Below, in pieces: positions 1 to 7,263 of a stretch of DNA of 39,141 nt. The translations under genes were made by a program, and so were the position numbers. The notes under the pieces are model-generated. The model did no database searches and had not been told where the DNA came from. It saw only the letters and a program-made list of their open reading frames with translations. The DNA lies in IMG/VR virus record IMGVR_UViG_3300030419_003343, positions 1 through 39,141 of that record; one strand, 5' to 3'. Numbering within the stretch: the stretch's first letter is position 1; every line of letters starts with the position of its first letter. This DNA comes from a virus.

Positions 1-1425
1 CACCTGCCGTATTGCTAGCCGTTTCGCGATGGCTGCCGCGGCGGCGACTGCCTCGGGCTGGCGGTAGTCCGGATCGTCGCCCGCTTCTCGAAAGTTTCCA
101 AGTAAATCTGCAAGCTTTTTGTCTGCTTTAGCGTTGTCTACAATTGCGTTGATTTGACATGAAAGAGTAGGCTCAATGATGCCCCAGATCGTATTCATGT
201 CGGCCTCAATCAGCTTTAACAACGATCCAAAGTTCTCGGAGGCTTTTTTATTCGGGTCAATGGCGGTGAATTGGATTGCGGCCGTTTTGAAGTTTAATTG
301 CAAGAGTTTTTTAAGGTATCGTAATACGCCGGCATCGTCGGAGATAGCCGAATCCCCAAGGTCGTCGCGCCTGCTGACAGGGGCGAGATTCGGGTCCGTA
401 AGCAACCATATGTTTAATAATTTCTGACTATAACCGGTGATATCGAAATTTTCTGCCTCATATTGCTCATACGTAGGTGCTTCTAAAATGAAATCGACGC
501 AACGTTGTAATCCGTTTACTATGGACGCCATCACAGTTGCCCAGCCGGCTGGGTACCCATAAGTCGGAGAAGTGCTATCTGAGTCGCCAGCTTCACCGGA
601 CTGGTTAGTCGTCTTTTTGGCGGGGCCGTGATATTCGCCGGCTAAGTTTAGGGGGCCTCGTTCTCCGTTCGATTCTATTACTATTGGATAGTTTGGCCAT
701 TTGAGTTTTTTACGGTCAGCCTCTTCAATATCAATATATTGTGCATGTTGGTAATTATCCCACACATTGTAGTCTATCGGTGTCGAAGAATGAGGATGTA
801 ACCTTGGACCATGCTGATACAGAACTGCGTCGACGCCGTCAGGGAGTTCGGCGTCCACATATCGCTTACCGGTTTTTCTGGTTCTGGTAAATTCGGCCGG
901 TAACGCAAGAGTGGCTTCAAAATTTGTACCTACTGTTGTGCGAATCTTTTCTTTAAGGTTAAGCATTTTCTGTGGTAATGCTTGTTTTGCGTTGTTTGTT
1001 GTCGTATTCAAGCACTCCTGGAGTTCTTTGCCGGCTTCAGCGTAATCTTCCAAGAGTTCCTGGCCTGATGCGTGGAGTTGTTTGTATTCTTCACTCCAAT
1101 CTTCACTAGCTTCTGGTGCCGTTATGATATCATAACGCGATTGAACTGTTCGAGCCGTGGAATCGGCGAATGACGCGATTGAGGAAGCAATGTTTTCTTC
1201 GGAGTACTTGTAATAATCTACGCTGCCGCCACGATCATGTGTATTATCCTGTTGCGCCCAACGCCCTCCGCCGTCCGGCCAGTGCTCCTTATACCACTCT
1301 AAGGCTGTGGCAACGTCTTGGTTAGTAGTAACATTGATATTTTCGATGATCTCCGATATAGGAGGTTCGACAACGTTGGCGTCGGCGTTGATGACGCGTC
1401 CTGGGTGATAATCTCTCTTACCCAT
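1..1425 (-). CDS. Large uncharacterised protein, probable baseplate-region structural protein (3' end off the window)
   Basis: An open frame of 475 codons begins with ATG at 1425 and runs without a stop to base 1, so the C-terminus lies outside the window. It starts just after the stop of the LysM/gp53-like baseplate gene, in the tail/baseplate part of a one-direction late cluster. The visible protein is mixed charged and helical, with a Glu/Lys-rich stretch around residues 115-165 and an Ala-rich run near the window edge. I see no signal peptide, membrane segment or known enzyme motif and do not recognise the family. In T4-like phages, gp53-like genes are neighbours of large baseplate wedge genes, so a structural role is inferred from position only. 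The reading frame is certain; the function is not. Confidence 0.75.
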   Translation of the reverse strand, partial: MGKRDYHPGRVINADANVVEPPISEIIENINVTTNQDVATALEWYKEHWPDGGGRWAQQDNTHDRGGSVDYYKYSEENIASSIASFADSTARTVQSRYDIITAPEASEDWSEEYKQLHASGQELLEDYAEAGKELQECLNTTTNNAKQALPQKMLNLKEKIRTTVGTNFEATLALPAEFTRTRKTGKRYVDAELPDGVDAVLYQHGPRLHPHSSTPIDYNVWDNYQHAQYIDIEEADRKKLKWPNYPIVIESNGERGPLNLAGEYHGPAKKTTNQSGEAGDSDSTSPTYGYPAGWATVMASIVNGLQRCVDFILEAPTYEQYEAENFDITGYSQKLLNIWLLTDPNLAPVSRRDDLGDSAISDDAGVLRYLKKLLQLNFKTAAIQFTAIDPNKKASENFGSLLKLIEADMNTIWGIIEPTLSCQINAIVDNAKADKKLADLLGNFREAGDDPDYRQPEAVAAAAAIAKRLAIRQV

Positions 1426-1427
1426 TT

Positions 1428-1769
1428 CTAATAGGCCCTCAAAACCATTAGTGCTTCCTCAAGATCTAATGGAATGGCTAGCATATGCCCCTTACGAACA
1501 GTCACCTCGGTAGGATAACCATTATACCAGGCAATTACCCACCAATATTCAGGTTGCCCATAGTATTGAGCAGCTAGCTTGTAGAATCTGTCCCCAAATG
1601 TCCACATGTGCTGGGTCGTTTTGACGCCGGCGCGTTCGGCTGCGGTGGGGTTATACATAACAGGTGTTCCATAGTGTACTATGTTTGTTTTAACCTGGCG
1701 GTTCTTTCTTAAAAACTCGTAGAACTCGATGTTGTTGTTTATAATTGGTGTAAATTTATATCTTGGCAT
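1428..1769 (-). CDS. LysM-like baseplate wedge protein, T4 gp53-type
   Basis: A 113-residue protein. Residues of about 54-100 form a LysM-like unit: a segment containing WTFGDRFYKLAAQYYG, then PEYWWVIAWYNG, then a stretch ending GHMLAIP. This is the pattern of phage baseplate proteins in which a LysM fold acts as a protein-protein connector rather than in peptidoglycan binding; T4 gp53 is the known example, though it is longer (about 196 residues). The gene follows the baseplate gene at 1779-2918 and precedes a large structural gene, as expected for a baseplate block. The start has a GGAG about 12 nt upstream. It probably joins tail tube/hub to the wedges. The LysM-type fold is fairly clear; exact equivalence to gp53 is inference. 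Confidence 0.7.
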   Translation of the reverse strand: MPRYKFTPIINNNIEFYEFLRKNRQVKTNIVHYGTPVMYNPTAAERAGVKTTQHMWTFGDRFYKLAAQYYGQPEYWWVIAWYNGYPTEVTVRKGHMLAIPLDLEEALMVLRAY

Positions 1770-1778
1770 TTTTTACTA

Positions 1779-2918
1779 TTACTCCTGGGTGCCGGCTCTA
1801 TCGATTGTGGCGGCGCCGCCGGCTTGGCCAGCGGTAAAGTCCACAACGCCGCTTTGCTCATCTTTCAGCTCACTGTCGGCAAGCTCGGCTATCTTTCGGC
1901 CGTGCATTTCCGCTTTGTCAAGTGCGGTTTCGTATGCAGCCCGATTGTTCGCGCGAGATGCCTCGGATTCTGTGCTCTGTGCATTGATGCTGGTTTGTTC
2001 GGACCATGCCGCTCGTGCGGCGATACGGTCTGCGGCGGTGAGGTCTGAGCGGTTCCCCCAACCATGGCCATTTGCTACATAATAAGGGAAGGCTGTTTCG
2101 TTGGTGTCGCCACCACCAAAGCTCCAGGTATCTCCTGATTTCGTCCAACCAAGCATATGTTCATGAACAACCGAAAAATCCATTTGAACCTCGATAGCTT
2201 TGGGAACAATGTTGTTCGTGGACGTAGCGCCTGTTCCACCGGCGCCACCGGAACTCATGCGGCGGCCAAGCTCGAAGACGCCCACATCTGTGTTTTCCAT
2301 GTTATGAGTAACATTCACATTCTTGATGATTCCGAGGAGTCCAGTGTTAAGGTTGGTGGTAGTCTTGTCCATCGACAAGAATTCGTGAGTTTGGGGTGTT
2401 GCAACTTTGCGGATCATGTTCGACATTTGAAGGCGAACAAGGGGCGATTGATTGATTGTTTGGGCGTTGTTTTTTTCTGTGTACGTAGGATAAAGCATCT
2501 GGAGAAATTTCTGTAATCTGACTAGGTTTTCGATTGCCTCACCCTCTGTGGCTGCGACAATTTTCCAAGACAAAGATATATTTCGTGTAGTCTGCTTAAA
2601 CGTGTGAATCGGATCTCCGCGGCCGTAAACAGACTCACTGCTCCAGTCGCTACTATAAGATTCGTTAAAAGCCATCAGAAATGCCTTAAATCTGACACCG
2701 GTTTCTGTAGGTACGTGAACCAAGTTGATTGTGAGGCCTCGATTGGCGAGAGCATCAGTTCCGTCAACATAATAATTAGGGGTACCCGCAACGGGGCGGC
2801 CGACCTCATTCTTCTTTTCCTTTCCAAAGGAGTAATCATCTGGAACCATCTCTACTTCGTGTTTATTATTTCTCCCCACATCGAAAGCTGTGTTAGGGTC
2901 GTCTTTAAAAAATCCCAT
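1779..2918 (-). CDS. Virion structural protein, probable baseplate/tail-tube initiator
   Basis: A 379-residue protein with no signal peptide or membrane segment. A central block (about residues 60-145) contains TGVRFKAFLMAFNESYSSDW, then YGRGDPIHTFKQTTRNISLS and a helical run ending MLYPTY. This arrangement recurs in tail-tube-junction or baseplate proteins of many contractile phages, where the segment after YGR.DPI.T is part of a tube-like beta fold. The C-terminal 100 residues are Ala/Glu-rich and helical. It lies between the tape measure and the LysM-like gene, the position of T4 gp48/gp54-type tube-initiation proteins, although I cannot show homology to those directly. The start has a clear GGAG Shine-Dalgarno sequence. 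Structural role likely; precise role inferred. Confidence 0.65.
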   Translation of the reverse strand: MGFFKDDPNTAFDVGRNNKHEVEMVPDDYSFGKEKKNEVGRPVAGTPNYYVDGTDALANRGLTINLVHVPTETGVRFKAFLMAFNESYSSDWSSESVYGRGDPIHTFKQTTRNISLSWKIVAATEGEAIENLVRLQKFLQMLYPTYTEKNNAQTINQSPLVRLQMSNMIRKVATPQTHEFLSMDKTTTNLNTGLLGIIKNVNVTHNMENTDVGVFELGRRMSSGGAGGTGATSTNNIVPKAIEVQMDFSVVHEHMLGWTKSGDTWSFGGGDTNETAFPYYVANGHGWGNRSDLTAADRIAARAAWSEQTSINAQSTESEASRANNRAAYETALDKAEMHGRKIAELADSELKDEQSGVVDFTAGQAGGAATIDRAGTQE

Positions 2919-2944
2919 TTATTTATTCTCCTTTTTAATCCAAC

Positions 2945-5431
2945 TCATCGTGAGTTTCCTTGTGGCAGATTCGGGCCGTTGCCGTTGGCTTGCGCGGATG
3001 CGGTTTGGCCACGATCACGTCGAGTTATTTTAATTACTTCGGCGTCAAATAATTCCCTGTTTGATGGATTAAATGTGATATTTACTGTATGTTCGGTAGA
3101 TCCTCCGCCTTGATTCTGCATATAGAGAGCGCCCCCGGCATTGGCGTTACCACCTCCAGCGCCTGCAAGAACTCGCGCGGCAGTGGCGGCTGTCGCTGTA
3201 GCTTGCATTGTCATCGTCAGGGCTAGCGCTCTGCCTTCCGGAATCTCTTTCATCGCTTTGGCGACGCCCTTGATAGCTCTCGTTACAGCATTTATATTAC
3301 CTACCGTTGTACCAGATAGGCTTTCAGTAAAAGTTGCAATTGCTTCAAGTTTCCTGGTAGATATAAACGCCAAAGAGAAGGAGACTGCTAATATACCTCC
3401 TGCTAAAACAGCCATACCCACGGCAGCGACTTTCAGGAAAAGGGCCGCGGCGGTCAAACCACCAATAAACAGCAGAAAAGCTGCGGATTTTTTGAGATCT
3501 ATCGCGTCGAACATCTTAGCTATACCATCGCCAGCATAACCCATTGCAGCCGCAAAAAGGGACGCGCTGACAAGAATGATTCCGATGCCAACACCAACTT
3601 GGATGATGGCAAATCCAAGTTTCACCATTGCCGAAGCAAATGCATTTATGCCGCCGGCAGCGCCGGCTGCAGCAGGAGCTACGGGAGCCATCGAACCGGC
3701 CACAGCGCCGTTTGATACCACCACTTCTCCATTGACAACCACTAATGATTGCTTAGCGGCTATCTCCTTGGAGATCTCGACTAATTTCTTCATGTTCGCG
3801 GCGGACTCTAGAGCCGCAGTAGCAACCCTCGCGGCGCGGCGGGCCAACAGGACGCCGTGGACCACATTAAGTGCTATTAGGGTACCTTTAAGAAGGAGAT
3901 ATGCCTTTATAGCAAATTGTACTATGTGTCCATTTTCAAGGAAATATTTGGTGATTTTATTAAGAGTGTTACCTAGCCCGACCAAGCCTTCGGCGTTGTC
4001 TTGAATGATGGCCTGAAAGGCTTCCATAACATTCATGGATGCTTGGGCTCTTTCTTGCATCTCGATGTGACTCTCTGCGCTTTCGTTAGTAGCGCCTGAT
4101 AAAAGATCCATGCGACCAGACATCATGAGTGCTAAATCGCCCACATCGCTCAATCCCAAAGAGTCAGCATAAAACTTCTTTTGATAATATGACATATCAT
4201 CGAACGAAAGACCCGCATTCTCTAATGATTCTCTGATCATATTGAAACGCTCTGCGGGGTCAGTGGCCATCATCATATCCATAGCATTTACAAAGTTTCC
4301 GCCCAATGCAGCATTAAGTTTACCTGTCATCTCGGCTGCGTCTTCAAATGTATCAAATTTATTAGCCAATGCTAACACTTTCTCCATTTCAAAACCAGTA
4401 AGCTTAGAGATACGTGCAACATCTTTAAATGCTCTTACTCCTTCATCTCCAAATTTGGCGAACTGATTAGCCATAGAGCCAAACTGGGCTGAAAGTTGTC
4501 CAGGAGCTACTCCGAGGGCCTTGGCAGTCGACAATAGTTCTCTTGAAACACGGTCGGCGCCAGAAGCGCTCTCACCAAAGAATTTCATGGATGCTTGAGC
4601 CCCTCTTGCAAAGTCATCAAAAGCGACGCCCTGCTCTCCGGCAAGTGCGGCCGTCGAACTAAGCAGGTCCTGCTGTCTAGTAGTCATCATCGTAAAATCA
4701 GTCGCGATTTGCACTAACGAACCGTGGGCTGCTGTAACGTTATCTATTGAAACTCCATATTCATTCATATTCTTATATTGACGAACAAGCATAGAATTGT
4801 ATTTTTCGCTAAATTGAAATTGGCGCTGGAAAGCCTTAGTTGCTTTATCTACTCCAAAAATCATATCTATGGCGCCTGATTTCATTTTACCCCAGAAACC
4901 ATCTGCTTGTTTCATGGCAAAATTTAAGGCGTTGGATACCCCAAGCATGGTCGATTTACCTTCTGCCAGGGCGACTCCCCATTCTTGAGCGGATTGTGCC
5001 ATCTCGGCTGACAGGCCAACACTGCGGTCTATCTTATCATTTATCGAGGAACGAATTTTGTCGAGCTTTTCAGTCTCATCTATCATTTTTTGCAACTCGT
5101 TCATCTGGTCTGTGAGAGCTTTTATCTTTTCTTGATCATATTCTCCGTCTTGTTGCATCTGTAAGAGAGCCGCGTCTTTGTATTCTTTAAGTTTCTGACG
5201 CATAAGTTCGAGTAACTTAACCTGAGTCTCGGCCTGTTGTTCACGCATTTCCTCAACATCTTTGATCTGATCTAATGCGCTCTTATATAATGCGAGCTTG
5301 TCGATCTGATCTTGAAGATCTGTTCCTGAAAGCGTTGAGGATTCGGCACCGAGGGCTTCTTTGATAGCCTTCTTTTGTGCTTCGTTCATTGCGCCTACGG
5401 CTGCTATAATTTCTTCTGGAGTTAATGCCAT
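2945..5431 (-). CDS. Tail tape measure protein
   Basis: 828 residues from ATG 5431 (a TTG 15 nt upstream is in frame but less likely). The N-terminal 140 residues are strongly helical and charged and probably form a coiled coil. The middle is helical with many Ala/Met residues. Three long hydrophobic stretches lie roughly between residues 500 and 665, typical of tape measure proteins that insert into the host membrane at DNA delivery. The tail of the protein is Gly/Asn-rich. Position supports the call: directly downstream of the tail tube and gp26-like chaperone genes and upstream of baseplate genes. By the usual rule of about 0.15 nm per residue this predicts a tail near 125 nm. A promoter-like motif and a terminator precede it, so it probably starts its own transcription unit. 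Confidence 0.85.
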   Translation of the reverse strand: MALTPEEIIAAVGAMNEAQKKAIKEALGAESSTLSGTDLQDQIDKLALYKSALDQIKDVEEMREQQAETQVKLLELMRQKLKEYKDAALLQMQQDGEYDQEKIKALTDQMNELQKMIDETEKLDKIRSSINDKIDRSVGLSAEMAQSAQEWGVALAEGKSTMLGVSNALNFAMKQADGFWGKMKSGAIDMIFGVDKATKAFQRQFQFSEKYNSMLVRQYKNMNEYGVSIDNVTAAHGSLVQIATDFTMMTTRQQDLLSSTAALAGEQGVAFDDFARGAQASMKFFGESASGADRVSRELLSTAKALGVAPGQLSAQFGSMANQFAKFGDEGVRAFKDVARISKLTGFEMEKVLALANKFDTFEDAAEMTGKLNAALGGNFVNAMDMMMATDPAERFNMIRESLENAGLSFDDMSYYQKKFYADSLGLSDVGDLALMMSGRMDLLSGATNESAESHIEMQERAQASMNVMEAFQAIIQDNAEGLVGLGNTLNKITKYFLENGHIVQFAIKAYLLLKGTLIALNVVHGVLLARRAARVATAALESAANMKKLVEISKEIAAKQSLVVVNGEVVVSNGAVAGSMAPVAPAAAGAAGGINAFASAMVKLGFAIIQVGVGIGIILVSASLFAAAMGYAGDGIAKMFDAIDLKKSAAFLLFIGGLTAAALFLKVAAVGMAVLAGGILAVSFSLAFISTRKLEAIATFTESLSGTTVGNINAVTRAIKGVAKAMKEIPEGRALALTMTMQATATAATAARVLAGAGGGNANAGGALYMQNQGGGSTEHTVNITFNPSNRELFDAEVIKITRRDRGQTASAQANGNGPNLPQGNSR

Positions 5432-5473
5432 TTTATCAATTTCCAAGGTTTACGGACCTTGGCCTTATACAAA

Positions 5474-5482
5474 ATAAATAGT
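5474..5482 (-). promoter_or_regulatory. Late-promoter-like motif upstream of the tape measure gene
   Basis: Minus-strand ACTATTTAT, about 40 nt before ATG 5431 and only a few bases downstream of the terminator at 5487-5517. It is an exact member of the recurrent ACTAYTTAT family of this window. Confidence 0.5.
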
Positions 5483-5486
5483 AGAA

Positions 5487-5517
5487 TAAAAAAAAGACAA
5501 AGCAAACGCTTTGTCTT
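5487..5517 (-). terminator. Intrinsic terminator after the gp26-like gene pair
   Basis: Read on the minus strand, a perfect 10-bp stem (AAGACAAAGC / GCTTTGTCTT) with a 4-nt loop is followed by a run of eight T, counting the last two T of the stem. The stem overlaps the stop codon of the gene ending at 5516. It should end transcripts coming from the sheath/tube/chaperone genes. Confidence 0.75.
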
Positions 5518-5746
5518 ATTTCTGGTTTGAAGATGGGGGACCCATTGGATTATTGTAAGGAGTCAGCGTATGCGAGTTGTTGCCGCCGCTTGAAGCCTGT
5601 TCTATCGCTTCGTTTTCAGTTTGGATTTGTTTTAACAAGCGATCAACAAACCATTTACGCAAACCAACTGGAAGGTTGTACGCCTCACTGAATGACCAGC
5701 CTCCGGAATATTTCAAGAAGAAGAACTGCTCATACACATTCTCCAT
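5516..5746 (-). CDS. Small tail-assembly protein downstream of the gp26-like gene
   Basis: 76 residues from ATG 5746, which lies 4 nt after the stop of the gp26-like gene. The N-terminal part (MENVYEQFFFLKYSGGWSF) is aromatic-rich; then comes a helix with NLPVGLRKWFVDRLLKQI and a polar tail rich in Asn, Ser and Pro. The same frame stays open upstream to 5818, overlapping the end of the gp26-like gene, and a run of seven T lies in the overlap. It could therefore also be made as a C-terminal extension of the gp26-like protein by frameshifting. Small genes right before the tape measure commonly encode tail-assembly chaperones in tailed phages. The gene is real; the chaperone role is inferred from place. 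Confidence 0.65.
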   Translation of the reverse strand: MENVYEQFFFLKYSGGWSFSEAYNLPVGLRKWFVDRLLKQIQTENEAIEQASSGGNNSHTLTPYNNPMGPPSSNQK

Positions 5747-5750
5747 ATAA

Positions 5751-6605
5751 TCACCGGTCAGGCCAAAAAAAGTCCGCGGTGAGCGGCACCTCCATTTCCT
5801 GTTCATAACCACATTCATTACAACTAAAGTGTTGGGACATGTCGATATCTGGCGTCGAGAGCCTGTAGGCTAACCGTAAATGCCGTGAATCCATCGAGGG
5901 CATATTCTGTATAAGCTCTGTGATTAAACCAGAGCTATCGTCTCCGTTCACTGCGATTATCATATGACTTAGTTGTGTGGTAACCGTATTCTCAGCGCGG
6001 TTTCGTTTGCGAGCGGATTCGATTTGGGCCATGAAGCTCTTCTCATCTGCGCCAGAAAGAAGCCTAAAAGTAACTTGGGCGCCTAACTTGGGAAGCACGG
6101 TGTCGAAGGTGCCATCTCCGTTAGAAGTCACCCCTAATGTGCTCGCGCTTTCTGTTTCTTTGGTCTGTAATTCGTGCAGATAGAAAGTGTGCTCGACTGT
6201 AGCAGCACATTGGGGACAACTGATTTTTGTTGCATATTCACTTCCATAGCCGGAGATACGTGCGGCAATCAGGACAGCGTTTCTATCACCAACCAACAAA
6301 GAGTTGGGATTAATGCGCTTATCTACAATAATACTAGCTAGTAAACGTTCGAGCGCAATACCCTTCTTGAGTAGCGCTCTAGAAGTAAGCATATCTTCCT
6401 CTTTAGCGGTCATATGCTTAATTTCAATGGTCTCCTCATTATATAAAGGGTGACCTTCTGGGTAATAAAGCCCTTTCGACGGGAGTTCCACAAACTCGGT
6501 GGGAACAACGAACGAAAAGGATTCTGCTTGGGGCTGGGCAAGCTGATTGGGAGGCGAGGAGTTTTGCGGGGATCCGCCTCCTAGCCTATCTTGATTTCTT
6601 GACAA
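5751..6605 (-). CDS. gp26-like baseplate hub assembly protein / tail chaperone with zinc ribbon
   Basis: 284 residues, starting at TTG 6605 with GAGAGG just upstream; no in-frame ATG occurs before residue 65. Residues 37-125 carry the conserved block of T4-like and cyanophage gp26 proteins: FVELPSKGLYYPEGHPL, then IEIKHMTAKEEDMLTS, then KKGIALERLL and VDKRINPNSLLVGDRNA. Two CxxC pairs (Cys130/133 and Cys262/265) probably form one split zinc ribbon. T4 gp26 is shorter (about 208 residues) and acts in baseplate hub assembly. The gene sits between tail tube and tape measure, the classic chaperone position. It ends at a TTTTTTT run beside a second frame that continues into the next small gene, so a longer product is possible. 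Confidence 0.75.
   Translation of the reverse strand: MSRNQDRLGGGSPQNSSPPNQLAQPQAESFSFVVPTEFVELPSKGLYYPEGHPLYNEETIEIKHMTAKEEDMLTSRALLKKGIALERLLASIIVDKRINPNSLLVGDRNAVLIAARISGYGSEYATKISCPQCAATVEHTFYLHELQTKETESASTLGVTSNGDGTFDTVLPKLGAQVTFRLLSGADEKSFMAQIESARKRNRAENTVTTQLSHMIIAVNGDDSSGLITELIQNMPSMDSRHLRLAYRLSTPDIDMSQHFSCNECGYEQEMEVPLTADFFWPDR
5765..5771 (-). other. Possible programmed frameshift site (run of seven T)
   Basis: On the minus strand the gp26-like gene reads GAC TTT TTT TGG, four codons before its stop. Slipping on the T run by +1 (or -2) joins it to the frame of the small downstream gene, giving a fusion of about 362 residues. Simple stop-start coupling at ATG 5746 is the alternative. 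Confidence 0.35.
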
Positions 6606-6626
6606 ATAACACCTCTCTTTTGGTTA

Positions 6627-7220
6627 TTAAACGTTGAATACTTCTTTGTTGCCGGCGGCTACGCTTGCAATTGAGCCATCACCAGTAACTTCGAGGCGAG
6701 CCCAATCATATTTGAGAGTGATGCTAAGTTCTGTCAAAGCATCTTCCCCATATGTAAGGTCACCAAATTTAAGCTCTGTAATAAATGCGTTCCACAGAGT
6801 CCATTTTTCTAATTCGTTGCCATCAGCGTCGACTTGAGTAACTATTACACTACCAAGGGAATTGGCGGCGCCTGCTTTCGAGATTGAAGTTAGATCATTA
6901 GCGTTGGCAGGTGGCGAATAACCAGCAGCCTCCACAATAGAGGCCAATGTACCGGCCATATCGGGACTGGTGGGGTCAACTAGGGTGATGGTAACATCAT
7001 TCCATGTAACAGATCCGGGATAATAGAAAGTATGGTTAAGATACTTGTGTTCTGCCGAACTAATTGCGAAAGATGGCTTGGCAGCCGTCTTTGCATACCA
7101 CGCGATTGTAGTGCCCCCGTTCTTGGAAGAATCTAGACCTGTAAATTCGACCTTAAACCTAAATGCTCTTTTGGGCTCTAATAGTGCCCCTTCAGCGAAA
7201 TTTTCAGACCAGAATGCCAT
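6627..7220 (-). CDS. Tail tube protein, T4 gp19-type
   Basis: 197 residues, somewhat longer than T4 gp19 (163). The N-terminus (FWSENFAEGALLEPKRAFRF) and the following VEFTGL, then the motif AWYAKTAAKPSF and HTFYYPGSVTWNDVTITLVD, are typical of tail tube proteins of contractile phages. The C-terminal part, LKFGDLTYGEDALTELSITL followed by KYDWARLE, is also characteristic. It forms the hexameric inner tube below the sheath. It lies directly downstream of the sheath gene, as in T4 (18-19). A strong AAGGAG is placed before ATG 7220 and a promoter-like motif 21 nt upstream, so it may be expressed from its own start as well as from the sheath transcript. Nothing unusual in composition. Confidence 0.9.
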   Translation of the reverse strand: MAFWSENFAEGALLEPKRAFRFKVEFTGLDSSKNGGTTIAWYAKTAAKPSFAISSAEHKYLNHTFYYPGSVTWNDVTITLVDPTSPDMAGTLASIVEAAGYSPPANANDLTSISKAGAANSLGSVIVTQVDADGNELEKWTLWNAFITELKFGDLTYGEDALTELSITLKYDWARLEVTGDGSIASVAAGNKEVFNV

Positions 7221-7241
7221 ACTGTGTTACTCCTTATAATT

Positions 7242-7250
7242 GTAAATAGT
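7242..7250 (-). promoter_or_regulatory. Late-promoter-like motif before the tail tube gene
   Basis: Minus-strand ACTATTTAC, ending 21 nt before ATG 7220 in the short sheath-tube gap. One mismatch to the most common form ACTATTTAT. Confidence 0.45.
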
Positions 7251-7263
7251 GTTATTATCTTTT

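Noticed and set aside
5752-5818. Start of the small tail-assembly gene at 5818
   Set aside because: That start lies inside the gp26-like coding sequence without a ribosome site; ATG 5746, 4 nt after the stop, is the better start unless frameshifting occurs.
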